From: Metellina segmentata
Taxonomy: Eukaryota > Arthropoda > Arachnida > Araneae > Tetragnathidae
Length of the DNA: 64,000 nt
Reading direction: 5' to 3'
Assembly: GCA_947359465.1 (NCBI GenBank)
Contig: OX375876.1
Location: forward strand, 84,652,359 to 84,716,358
The notes beneath the pieces were generated by a model that had not been told where the DNA came from, ran no database searches, and saw only the letters and a list, made by a program, of their open reading frames with translations. Positions 47,121 through 57,470 of this stretch are shown here, in pieces; the first letter of the stretch is position 1, and each line of letters begins with the position of its first letter. The translations under genes were made by a program, and so were the position numbers.

Positions 47121-47232
47121 ATAACGGCATTATTCTTTCAATAACGGCATTATTATTTCAATAACGGCATTATTCTTTCAATAACGGCATTATTCTTTCA
47201 ATAACGGCATTATAATTTCAATAACGGCATAA
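47121..47232. repeat. 20-bp tandem repeat inside the Helitron
   Basis: Six units of ATAACGGCATTATTCTTTCA or near variants, starting every 20 bp from about 47121. The sister copy at 9897-11454 has about three. Confidence 0.93.
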
Positions 47233-47797
47233 TTACACTTAAAATTTGCTTTATTCTTTCTTACCTGCCCCTTTAAGTCGAATACTTTGTATTTGTGTTG
47301 CGTGTGATGAACAGAAAACACAATTAAAAAAAAATATATTTAAAACAGAAAACAAAAGAAAGCAGCGAAATAAAACAAAATAAAAGTTGTCGGAGAAAAA
47401 AGTTGTTTTAATGATATTAATTCGTGATTCTTTTTTTATCTCTTGATCTTGCACAGTTGCCACTTACAACTAAAAAGTCCGCAAAATTTATAAATGCGAA
47501 ATTAATTCAGAACGAAAGAAACAGAAAATATCACTGCACGCGCGCGATCAACCAACACGAGTTTCCGTTTAATTTCGCTGAAAAATATCGTTCGTAAAAT
47601 AAAAATCCGTTCGTTGAAAAATATCGTCTGTCCCAAAATATTCGGAAACAGTTTACAAAATTCTTATCGCTTGCGCAATGAACGAAATGAAAGCTTGAAA
47701 TAAAAGAAGTATCAGAGCTGAAATTCCATAAAAATAAAATAATAAGATTTGGAGAAATAATTGCTTTTTCAGCAGTACTGGTATAAAGCAATCCAAG

Positions 47798-48250
47798 GGA
47801 GCCGCGGTAGCTCAGTCAGTAGAACGTCGGGCTCGCATCAGAAGGGTTGTGGGTTCTGTCCTCGGCGGAGCCTACAATTCTGATGATTTCGAGATCGGCG
47901 CTTCGACCTAGCTAAAGACCGTCGTGTTCACTATTGGTGACTGGGGCACGTTAAATAGGTCGTGGTCACAATGACCCCCATGTTCCCATACCAAATCGAT
48001 ACCTCTGGGGGTACCTGATCAGGGGGTTATCGGCCTCTGATTGGAATCTAAATTACGATATGTGTAAGTGAATGGATGTATGAAAGGGACCTTCCTGTAA
48101 AACGGATGTGTCATGTATGTCGAGCAAAGTCGGACTTCCTCCCAATGGGGCTCAATAACATGGAAGGCGCACCCCCCTCGCCTCTTGCCGTCTTCGACGG
48201 GCCTGGCACTCCTCTGGTCTGCCAGTGTAGGCATAAGAAACAACAACAGG
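47798..48250 (+). mobile_element. SINE-V (453 bp), full-length with target duplication
   Basis: The tRNA-like head has an A box TAGCTCAGTCAGTAGAACG and a B-box-like GGGTTCTGTCC. A long body follows, including CATGTATGTCGAGCAAAGTC and CCGTCTTCGACGGGCCTGGC, with a short A/C-rich tail. The direct repeat AATCCAAG lies at 47790-47797 and 48251-48258. It is a different family from SINE-A. Short frames across it are by-products. Confidence 0.94.
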
Positions 48251-48804
48251 AATCCAAGTAATCGTAATGCTCAATATACATTCAAGTTTTTCCTAAACGG
48301 CTTACGCAACCAAATTCAGTTACTAAATGAAGATAAGTACTCACAGTTTCGTGGAAATATATTAAACTGTGTGGACGTGAATAGGTCACATACAAACATA
48401 CAGACAGACACCAAACGCGCAAGTGGCGGATTTGGCATAAGGGTCCAAAACGGATAGAAAACTTGAAATGGGTAAAATATACAATGAACAAACAAACACT
48501 CCATTCTTATTTATATAGGTACTGTTAGCCTTAATGGCTGTCTAAACGAAGAAAATAATAGTTTTCTAACTTTCCTCAATGCTGATGTTGAAAACGCATA
48601 AATTGTTTTGGTTTCTCATAATCTTGTAAAAATATCTTCCGTCTGATACCACATTTTTTGTTTCTTCCACTTCTCAGCTGTAATCAAATTGAAGCTTAAT
48701 TTAACAATATCCATAAATTGATATGCTCTTTCATTCGGAGTCGTTTCTGAGGTATAAGCTACCTACGTACCATTTGATGTTCTAAAAGAATGTCTACTAA
48801 ACAC

Positions 48805-49104
48805 GAGGGCCGCGGTAACCCAGTTGGAACGATTAGTACCCGGAGTGTTGCGAGTTTGAAACTAGAATAAACTAAATGAGTACATGGGAGATTGTTGCAC
48901 GTCAAATCCTTCGTGATCACGAATGTCCTCACGTTGATGTGGTGTGGAAGTTTAGAGTTTGGGATGCCAGCTCAAGTGTTGACTTCGTCATCTGCCCCCT
49001 GGGCTCAAAATTACGAGTTATCCTATGACTTTTTCCTTCTTTATTGATCCAGAACCTCTCGCCAATAGCCCTTTGTTTTGCTCAAATACGACATTAATTC
49101 ATCT
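48805..49104 (+). mobile_element. SINE-B copy, diverged
   Basis: The head GGGCCGCGGTAACCCAGT with GCGAGTTTGAAAC in the B-box position is attached to a SINE-A-like body (GTGGTGTGGAAGTTTAGAG, TCAAAATTACGAG, GCCAATAGCCCT). It shares its head type with 52257-52548 and 54348-54590. Heads differ from SINE-A while bodies are alike, suggesting head exchange within one SINE superfamily. Confidence 0.8.
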
Positions 49105-49329
49105 ATCCCGTGGAATTAATGGTCACATCATTGACGTCCCTGGAATGATTCCAGTAGCACAGCCTTGAAAATTATTTCCCTTAGGTCTATCGGGGAAAGT
49201 TCCTCTAACATCTTTGGGCGATCTGACAGTGGTCTCTCTTGGTCGATAATTAGTAGGGAAGACCTACGGAAATCTCTGAGAAATTTCAGGTAAAGCTATG
49301 AAATTCACCAAAAATGCCAATTTTTATTT

Positions 49330-49767
49330 TTTGTTATTTCTCATGCCTACACTGGCAGACCAAAGGAGTGCCAGGCCCGTCGAAGACGGCAAGAGGCGAG
49401 GGGGTGCGCCTTCCATGTAATTCAGCCCCATTGGGAGGAAGTCCGACTTTGCTCGACATACATGACACATCCGTTTTACAGGAAGGTCCCTTTCATACAT
49501 CCACTCACTCACACATATCGTAATTTAGATCCCAATCAGAAGCCGATAACCCCCTGATCAGGTACCCTCAGAGGTATTGGAACATGGGGGACTTTGTGAC
49601 CACGACCTATTTAATGTGCCCCAGTCACCATTAGTGAACACGACGGACTTTAGCCAGGTCGAAGCGCCGATCTCGCAAACATCAGAATTGCAGGCTCCGT
49701 CGAGGACAGAACCCACAACCCTTCTGATGCGAGCCCGACGCTCTACTGACTGAGCTACAGCGGTTCT
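49330..49767 (-). mobile_element. SINE-V, inverted full-length copy
   Basis: Reverse-oriented relative of 47798-48250. The A box on the minus strand reads TAGCTCAGTCAGTAGAGCG. ATTTTTATTT occurs at 49320-49329 and 49768-49777 as a target duplication. With the + copy 1.1 kb to the left it forms inverted arms of about 440 bp. Confidence 0.93.
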
Positions 49768-49877
49768 ATTTTTATTTGTTCCTATATTTATACAAGCGAT
49801 ACTTATACAAATTTCCAAAACAAAAATAATTTATATTTTTCTGACAAAAGCGCTTAATAACGGTAGTGCTGTCACTA

Positions 49878-50546
49878 GTTTTATGTTTCGGAAGGATGTG
49901 CTCTTCCATATTGAAGTCTTGGTGTGGTTTGGAAATTTGGAGAGTGAGGTGCCTGCTCAGGTATTGAACTCACCATCTTGGTTAAAAATGACCAGGTCCA
50001 CTGATCTTTCCCTTCGAGATTGGACCGTCGGCCGTTGTCTTGTACCAGTGCATAAATTCAACTACCTACCTACCTTCATATTGAAGTCACTTAATAACTA
50101 GTTTTATGTTTCGGAAGGATGTGCTCTTTCATATTGAAGTCTTGGCGTGGTTTGGAAGTTTGGAGAGTGAGGTGCCTGCTCAGGTATTGAACTCACCATC
50201 TTGGTTAAAAATGACCAGGTCCACTGATCTTTCCCTTCGAGATTGGACCGTCGGCCGTTGTCTTGTTCCAGTGCATAAATTCAACTACCTACCTACCATC
50301 ATATTGAAGTCACTTAATAACTAGTTTTATGTTTCGGAAGGATGTGCTCTTTCATATTGAAGTCTTGGCGTGGTTTGGAAGTTTGGAGAGTGAGGTGCCT
50401 GCTCAGGTATTGAACTCATCATCTAACCTTGGTTCAAAATGACAAGGTCCACTGATCTTTCCTTCGAGATTGGACCGTCGTCCGTTGTCTTGTTCCAGTG
50501 TATAAATTCAACTACCTACCTACCTTCATATTGAAGTCACTTAATA
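49878..50546 (+). repeat. 223-bp tandem array of SINE bodies, three units
   Basis: Units start at 49878, 50101 and 50324, nearly identical in units 1 and 2. Each contains a SINE-A-like body without the tRNA head (GTGGTTTGGAAGTTTGGAGA, CAGGTATTGAACTCA, CTTTCCCTTCGAGATTGGAC) and ends with the SINE tail repeat ACCTACCTACC. A linker with CATATTGAAGTCACTTAATA follows. The 72-codon frames at 49883 and 50106 arise from the repeat and are not considered genes. Confidence 0.94.
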
Positions 50547-51563
50547 TCCTTCGGAAAGTACTTGGTAAACTGTCACTCACTTCTTCGCAGGAGCATTATA
50601 ATCTGAAGAATATTACGTCGGTTTTTTTTTTCAACAGCTACAACACGTAATTTTATTGAATAGAAACCCATAAATTACTCCTGACATTCCTATACCGCAG
50701 CTCGTTTTGGTTTTTTTAATTTGCCAAAAGCCAATTGGTTCCGTGCGCCGAAGAGTTAACCTTCCCCTAAACACTTTCCATTAATTCCAGACGTAAAAAG
50801 CCACGTAATCGTTTACACGGGGACAATTTATCGTTTCTGAGAAGGTTCACTCTCGTGGCCATATAACGAGGAGTCCCCGTTACTCTGATCTTGTAACTCT
50901 CCCTTGTGCATTGTCTCCCAGCTGGACTGTATTGTTCTCCGACCAAATACCATGTCAACATCGTAGTCAGAGATCTTATCCAATCGCTGGCGGGTCTTTT
51001 TTTATTCGCCCGATCGGATTGTATTTTTTTTAACTGTGACCGGCACTGACCAGCACGCGTGGTCAGTGCCAGTCGCCTGACTGTGACTTTATGTGCTGTT
51101 TAAGATACAATATCTTTGATTGTTTTTGTTCCACCTTTAGGTGTGACCTTGCTTTGTGTTGGGGTCTACGGTTGGGTTCTGAGGATCATGGATAACATGA
51201 GCAAATTTCAATTGCATTAGCATCGAAGGCACTCCATGTTAGTTGCCGAGAATAGCTTAAAATAGTATGCATAGCTAAAATTGAATGCGCTGAATAATAG
51301 TGTTTTGATGCCTCTATCGTAATGCGGCTCATGCACCTTTATTGTTTTTATACAAGAATATTCTCAACGCTTCAGGGGTGTTAGGACGTCTGTGTGTGTG
51401 TTGTCCGCCTTGTGTTTGGCGCAGAAGGGCCAAATATATGGCCCTTGCGTCATAAAGAACCCAGTCAATCAACTAATATCAATGAACGTTTTGGATGTGC
51501 GGTGAAACACAAGGATGCTAACCACCCTCTAAATTTTTTTATTGTTTTTGTACACGTTACTTG
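50547..51563. other. Unassigned, with a GC-richer part
   Basis: A moderately GC-rich island at about 50690-51080 (CAGCACGCGTGGTCAGTGCC nearby) has no recognised gene or repeat. The rest is ordinary. Confidence 0.4.
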
Positions 51564-51576
51564 CTACACTACTTAG

Positions 51577-51901
51577 GTAATTTGGTAATTTTTTAGTTAC
51601 GGTCGTACTACAACGGGCTATTGACGACGTTCTGGGATCAGTCCCTTAAGGGAAAGATCCGAGGACAAGGACCTCGTAATTTTGAACCACGGTCAGATGA
51701 CGAAGCAACACCTGAGCTGGCACCCCACTCTCCAAACTTCCGCGCCAACCCAACGTGAGGACTTTCGGCCACGACAGATTTAAGGTGCACCAGCCGCCTC
51801 TACACCATACGTTTACAAACATCCATGCCCGGACCCGGATTCGAACCAGGAACCTTCCGATCTAGAGGCTAACACCTTAACCACTATACCGGTTGGTCGG
51901 C
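51577..51901 (-). mobile_element. SINE-A, full-length with 13-bp target duplication
   Basis: Complete minus-strand copy with head, B box (GGATTCGAACC on +) and body. The exact direct repeat CTACACTACTTAG lies at 51564-51576 and 51902-51914. Close to the copy at 34560-34886. Confidence 0.96.
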
Positions 51902-52256
51902 CTACACTACTTAGAAGAACGATGTCACACCATAAAGTATAAAAATTTTAGGATATCGGGAAAACGAATTTCAATAAGATGCGTCGAGTTCTGAAGAAAC
52001 ATTCGCAATTTATAATTGCGGTACTTTGATATAAGAAACATACATTCCTTCTCCGTGTAAAAATCATTTAAGACGTGCCTCCATTGAGCTTTGCTTAAAA
52101 TATGTGTAGATTTGTGGTTTTTGAAGCAATACGAAAGTTCATACAATGACAGGATTTGAACACAGATCCTATTGAATCCTGGCCAGAGCGTTAACCTTTG
52201 GCCCTACTAAGCAAGCATGAAATACATGAATTTTTAAATGAAACTTTTTAAATGTA

Positions 52257-52548
52257 GATAGGTAGTTATTTAACGCCACACTAGAGCAACAAAACTGGTT
52301 ATTGGCATTGGCCCGGAATTAAACCCCAAGGGAAAAATCAGAGTACAACACCACGTAATTTTGAACTAAGGTCAGGTGAACACCTGAGCTGGAACCCCAC
52401 TCTCCAATCTTCCGGTTTGAGGACATGCAAGACCACGAAGATTTAACGTTCACCAGACCCAGTGAACACGGTGGTCTTTGGTTGAACCTAGTTTCGAACT
52501 CGCAACCCTATGGTAGCTAATCAGCTACGACTGGGTTACCGTGGCCCT
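52257..52548 (-). mobile_element. SINE-B copy
   Basis: On the minus strand it starts ACAGGGCCACGGTAACCCAG and has GCGAGTTCGAAAC as B box. The body shows the reverse of AACACCTGAGCTGGAACCCC, and the tail is an ACCTA-like end (TAGGTAGTTATTTAACG on +). Confidence 0.85.
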
Positions 52549-54239
52549 GTATATGTATTCGAAAAGAAAATGGCAGTGAATAAATCCTGGAAGGTAAAGA
52601 AACACCAAAGCTTAACGTTTGGAAAGGGGAAGACCCTTTAATAAAATTTGAGATGCTTTTAGATTTCAACCTATGCTACAATGTTGTATTTCCTTTTACT
52701 CTTTAAAATTTATGGGTGCTGTAGAAGATCATAAAGACATCTTCACCGTTTCAGACGAAAATCCCTCACGTTTCTCTCAACTGCTATCATTGGAATCTCT
52801 CCAATAACAACATCTGTGTTGCGCTTGCAGGATTTGTGAGGACAATTGAAATTCTTCGGGTTTTCCTACATATCTTTTAACACCTCTGTTCGGAAGAAAC
52901 AATGTGGAACACACACAGATAATTATTGATGCATGCTTTCCATTCCAGTGGAAGATTTGTAAGAACGAATTGAATTTTATATTTTGGGATAATCAAGTTT
53001 CTACTGTTGAAATTTATTTTTATTCGTTGACAAAAGAAACTCAATACTCAGCAAGAGTTTAAGACATGATTATTTCATAATTTCTTTTTAACGTCTTCCA
53101 TACCTCTTTCAGAATCGAACTTAATCTTTCTAATGACACTAAAATGTGTTCTTTTGATAAAATTTTGTTTTGTCTTCAAATGATCCGCACTGCTTCTTAC
53201 GTAAGCAGAGCATGTGCATCTTGAATCTGTAGGGTCAAGAGTGTCGAAGCTTCTTCAAAAAGGCTTAGCTCCCTTGAAATGCTAAAGTATGAAATATATC
53301 TTGAAAATGTCTTTAGTTCTCAGCAGCTTTGTAAATTGAGCAGGGCCGAGCCGAAAAGAAGCCGATATATCTAAAAGGCTTGTGCCAAAATGGGCCGATT
53401 TGGCGATTATGGCATATGCGGATAGAAACTTTATTTAATGTGTAGAATTTAAAATTTCACCGAATTTTGTATGAAGTAGCGTGCATCAAAAACTAATTTT
53501 TTTTGGAAGATGGAAAGTGGAGAGCATAAAGATGTCAGAGGAATATTTTTGAAATTGTCTATACACTTGTGAGTTGACCTTCAAACTAGCAATTGATCAG
53601 TCAATTTTTTCGCTATCACGCTGAAATTTCATAAAATGAACATTTATTCCTCTATTGATTGGGTCGTTTGATTTCATCTGACGAAGAACTTTGTCGATTG
53701 AGCATTAGTCAACATTGATGGACTGACTCATATGATCGGTCCGGGAAATATGACCATCTACCGACTTTAAAAGGGGAGAATTTAGAAATGTGAAAAGTGA
53801 AATATGCAATCGTAAACTATTTGAGGGCGTATAAATGAAGTCATGAATTTAAGAACACTAATTCTAGGAATATCAACTTCATGGTAGTCATCTTCTGTCC
53901 ATTTGTCTTTGTCAAATACTGAACGGTGAATATTATCAAGACAAGTGAGATATTTTTAATTGAATAATGCATTGAGCAGGGATGGGAGAAAGTCTCATTA
54001 AAAAATTTTTAGTTTCTCAATATCGCTACTACCTATTTCTGGACTTAGGCTTCTTGTTATATTGACCGCTTATTCAACCTCGATCAACAAGTTGTGTGCA
54101 GTGCTTATTTCGTTATTTAATTATATCGTTTTTCTGGCTTTTCCAATTTAAAAAAATATTTTAAAATTAATGTGCAAAATAACTATTTTTATCTAAAATC
54201 GCATTACTTTTGAAAGTTATTTCTATTCAGCCTGCAAGA
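52549..54239. other. Unassigned stretch
   Basis: No open frame over 60 codons worth calling and no recognisable ends of mobile elements. Confidence 0.5.
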
Positions 54240-54720
54240 TGCCCAGACCCACCAGCCTCTCGGGAATATCCTGAATTATTAGTTGATTAACCACTAACCA
54301 TTTGGGTAGTGGTTCTTCCTTGGTTCCGTAAAGCCTATTGCTATGTATGGGCAGCGGTAACCCATTTGGAACAGCAACGGATTAGTTAGTAGGGTTTCGA
54401 GCTTGGAACCAGGTTCAACCACAGACCGTGCCCAAGAGCTAGTGCAGTTTCAATCTCTCATGGTCTCAAATGTCATCATCAGGTTCAAAATTATGAGCTG
54501 TCTTCGAGACTTTTCCTTCTGTATTGATCCTAAGCCCCTCGTCAATAGCCCTTTGGGTTGATCCAGCGCGACGTGATTTGATCACGACATGACGGTTGCA
54601 TAGACCCACCAGCCTCTCGGAAAAATCCCGAATTCCTGGTGGGCACCTACCATTTGGTTAGTCGATTAACCAAATGGTTAGTGGTCACTATCCGCTGCTG
54701 CACATCCTATTGCCACGTTT
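54240..54720. repeat. Direct duplication of a dyad-bearing segment around a SINE
   Basis: The segment AGACCCACCAGCCTCTCGG followed by a GATTAACCA-rich dyad occurs at about 54245 and again at about 54603. The two copies flank SINE-B 54348-54590. In the right copy ACCATTTGGTTA and TAACCAAATGGT (54649-54660 and 54667-54678) form a perfect 12-bp stem with a 6-base loop. The left copy is eroded. Confidence 0.7.
54348..54590 (+). mobile_element. SINE-B copy, diverged
   Basis: The head GGGCAGCGGTAACCCATT is followed by a body that aligns to the other SINE-B copies (TCAAAATTATGAGCTGTC, GTCAATAGCCCTTTGGGTTG). Lies between two copies of an unrelated repeat. Confidence 0.78.
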
Positions 54721-55559
54721 GTTAAACCTCAAAGAAGTAATAACTGTTTTTTTTTTCTGGTACGACTGTGGCAACTCCGTCACCTTCTTTACGGAGGGTT
54801 GGGGACGTTGGATATAAATGCATCAACGACATGAAAATGTCGCTGCTTCCGGTAAGGTCCCTTTCCTTAGAGAGGCAATTTAGATTTTTAATAACAGATA
54901 TTTTGGGTAAGGGCAACGTTCCGTGCCGAAGGGTGTGACCGCGATGTTTCTATAAATATAACTTTAAATGTCCCCACCCCAGATGGTCCCCATGCCTTCA
55001 CAGCCATTTCTTCACTATCCCCCTGGATCTGGTGACAGATTTTTTACACTTGTTTTTCCTTCAATCTGATGATGCAGCGTGTGTAATGGATCCTTCCAAC
55101 CTCTGAAGACGAGGGCGTTATTTTAGACCCTGGAGTTCAACCCCCTCTAATATTTTTCGTTGACAACTGTGGCGTAACGCCTTTGTTACACGGTGTGTGC
55201 TGACTGAAAAGGGAGGGAGAATCTCGTCTTTAGAAAGTCGTACCTTAGTTCCACTCAGATTTTGTTTTCGATTTTAGAAGCTCCTTTTCTCTCGAGAGGG
55301 TAAAAAAAAAAAGCGAAAATGACCCAAATTCAGTTTTTGGGTGAAAATAAATCGAAATGCCTGTTTTTCATAAATCCATAAGTAAGATTTAGTATTTGCT
55401 AAAAATAATTTATGTTTAGATGTTATCTTAAAAAGATTATTCTCAATATCATATTTTTTAGATATTCTCTACAAAAAAGATGAATACCTGTGTACACTAA
55501 ACACACTTGTATACGAATGTCAACTAGTTACCACCGTCCCAGCCTAAGCCATTCGGTGT
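54721..55559. other. Unassigned stretch
   Basis: Moderately GC-rich at the left, AT-rich at the right, no recognised gene or repeat. Confidence 0.45.
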
Positions 55560-55792
55560 ATCGACACGTAATTTTCAACCACTGTCATATGAAAATACAA
55601 CATCTGAATTGGCACCCCACTCTCCAAACTTCCACGCCAACCCAACGTAAGGACTTTCGGCCACGACAGATTTAAGGTGCATCAGCCGCCTCTACACCAT
55701 ACGCTTACAAACATCCATGCCCTGACCCGGATTCGAACCATTAACCATCTGATCTAGAGGCTAACACCTTAACCACTTTTTCCGTTTGTTCG
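55560..55792 (-). mobile_element. SINE-A, 3'-incomplete copy
   Basis: The minus-strand head and body are present (GGATTCGAACCATTAACC on + for the B-box region, CCAACCCAACGTAAGGACTT for the body), but the 3' end is missing or eroded. Confidence 0.88.
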
Positions 55793-56378
55793 GCACTTGT
55801 AAACGAATACCTATTTTCATTAAAAACACCGGTAAACACTAAAGATACACCTATAAATGTATATTTATATCTTCGTATAATTATATTTAATAGCGAAATT
55901 ATTATTAATTTTTAAAATTCATCGGAAGGATTCCGAAAATATCTGGAACAAAAATATAATTAAATATTAACTTGTTTTAGAAATCAGATTTGGTGTTTTT
56001 TAATTTACTGGAGAGGAAAAGACAGAAATTCAATTTTTTAAATTTATAACTCTCGTAAAGTGCAGATTATTAATAACTTCACTCAAATGCTTAAGCCTGA
56101 TTATTTTCAACTATCAAAATGCAGCGATTCTCATACATCCTTTCCTATCTTTTCAATACATAAAGGCAGGTAAAATTTTAATTACATAAAAAATACACTT
56201 ATTTTCTGTTAATTTTTAAACCAAAATTTTACACTAGTTTACTTGAGAACTACACGTCTAACATTTACCAAGCAATTTATGGAAGAAAATACTACAATTC
56301 TGGAGACCTTAATATTAAAATTGTTGGAGCACCATCTAACGTTAAATACCATATTTGTTGTTCTAGTATTAGCACATG
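55793..56378. other. AT-rich spacer
   Basis: Nothing is recognised between the SINE and the Tc1 element. Confidence 0.5.
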
Positions 56379-56380
56379 TA

Positions 56381-57468
56381 CAGGGGGTTGGACGAAAATA
56401 TGGAAACACCTCGTGAAATGCATGCTTGTAAAGAAATGTTTATTCTAGTGAAATGTGTAAGTGGCGCTGGTGTTTTCGCCTACTGACGCCACATATACAA
56501 CGTCATAAATACGCTGCACAGGTCAGTTGTTGGCGGGGTACTGTTCTGTGAAGTTGTAATTGCATCACGTCAGAGCTAACAGACATCGAACGGGGGCAAA
56601 TTGTTGGAGCTCGTCTGGTGGGTGCTTCCGTAAGCAAGGTAGCCGAAGTGTTTAGTGTTTCAAGAGGTACTGTATCTAAGATTTATTCCGCATATTTGAA
56701 AAGCGGAAAAACATCATTTCTGGTCGAGCTGCGATTCAAAAACTATTCATGAGGAATGCTAATGCCTGTAACAGGAAAAAGTGGTGTTTAAGTCATTAAG
56801 CCTGGACTATGGAGCAATGGAAGACAGTAATTTGGTCGGATGGGTCTTGTTGCCCACTTCTGGCCAAGTTTACGTCTAGCGAACGTCATACCGATAACAC
56901 GAACCCAAGCCGATAACACGAACCCAAGCCGATAACACAAACTGCTTGTTGCCAAGAGTGAAATATGGCAGTCATATCGTGGTTTTCTGTGGGCCCCATG
57001 ATTACTCTGCAAGGGCACATTAAGGCCAAGGATTTTGTGAAAATTTTGGCCTATCAAGTCCATCCCATGGTAGAATCTTTGTTCCCCAATGGTGATGGTG
57101 TCTTCCAAGACGACGAAGCCCCTGTTCACACAACTCACATCGTCCAGGACTAGTTTTATGAGCACAAGGATGATTTTTCCCACCTCCCTTGACCACCACA
57201 GTCACCATAGCTCAATATTTATGAATCTTTGGGGTCTACGTTGGAGAGGAAAGTGCGTGATCACTATCCACCGCTATCATCGTTATCTAAACTTGCCACC
57301 GTTTTGTAAGAAGAACAGTACATAATTCCCTTGGCAAGAATACAGGAACTGTATTTATCCATTCCGAAAAGACTGCAAGCTGTTTTGAATGCGAACGGTT
57401 TTCCTACTCCACGTTAGGCAAGGTTACATGTTTTTTTAGGTGTTTCCATATTTTTTGTCCAACCCCTG
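56381..57468 (+). mobile_element. Tc1-like element with TIRs and TA target sites
   Basis: The left end CAGGGGGTTGGACGAAAATA and the reverse of the right end CAGGGGTTGGACAAAAAATA match over about 30 bp with small differences. TA dinucleotides flank both ends (56379-56380 and 57469-57470). At about 1.09 kb it is shorter than usual for Tc1 (about 1.6 kb), reflecting an internal deletion. It contains the transposase relic at 56568-57418. Confidence 0.93.
56568..57418 (+). pseudogene. Tc1-like transposase, internally deleted
   Basis: The N-terminal helix-turn-helix reads SELTDIERGQIVGARLVGAS and VFSVSRGTVSKIYSAYLKSG. After a loss of coding sequence the catalytic part resumes: ITLQGHIKAKDFVKILAYQV, FPNGDGVFQDDEAPVHTTHI with a catalytic Asp, then a stop at VQD. 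The C-terminus (IQELYLSIPKRLQAVLNANG) is in the same general order. Several stops, a frameshift and the missing middle make it inactive. Confidence 0.9.
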
Positions 57469-57470
57469 TA

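Larger units (their letters stand above)
46649..48519 (-). mobile_element. Non-autonomous Helitron, family 1, with SINE insertion
   Basis: Minus-strand copy related to 8085-9893 and 9897-11454. Its 3' end near 46649 shows AACCGAGTAAGGTCGGGTAC followed by TTTGCT, and its 5' end near 48519 reads CCTATATAAATAAGAATGG. The terminal CTAG is mutated to CTGG. A SINE at 47798-48250 interrupts it, and the flanks join well to the uninterrupted copy at about 10935-10965. The 20-bp internal repeat is expanded here. Confidence 0.87.

Noticed and set aside
47798..47880. Functional tRNA gene with GCTCAG arm
   Set aside because: It is the head of SINE-V, inserted in a Helitron with an 8-bp duplication.
49883..50324. 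Two duplicated 72-aa proteins
   Set aside because: Both frames come from a tandem SINE-derived repeat and lack protein features.
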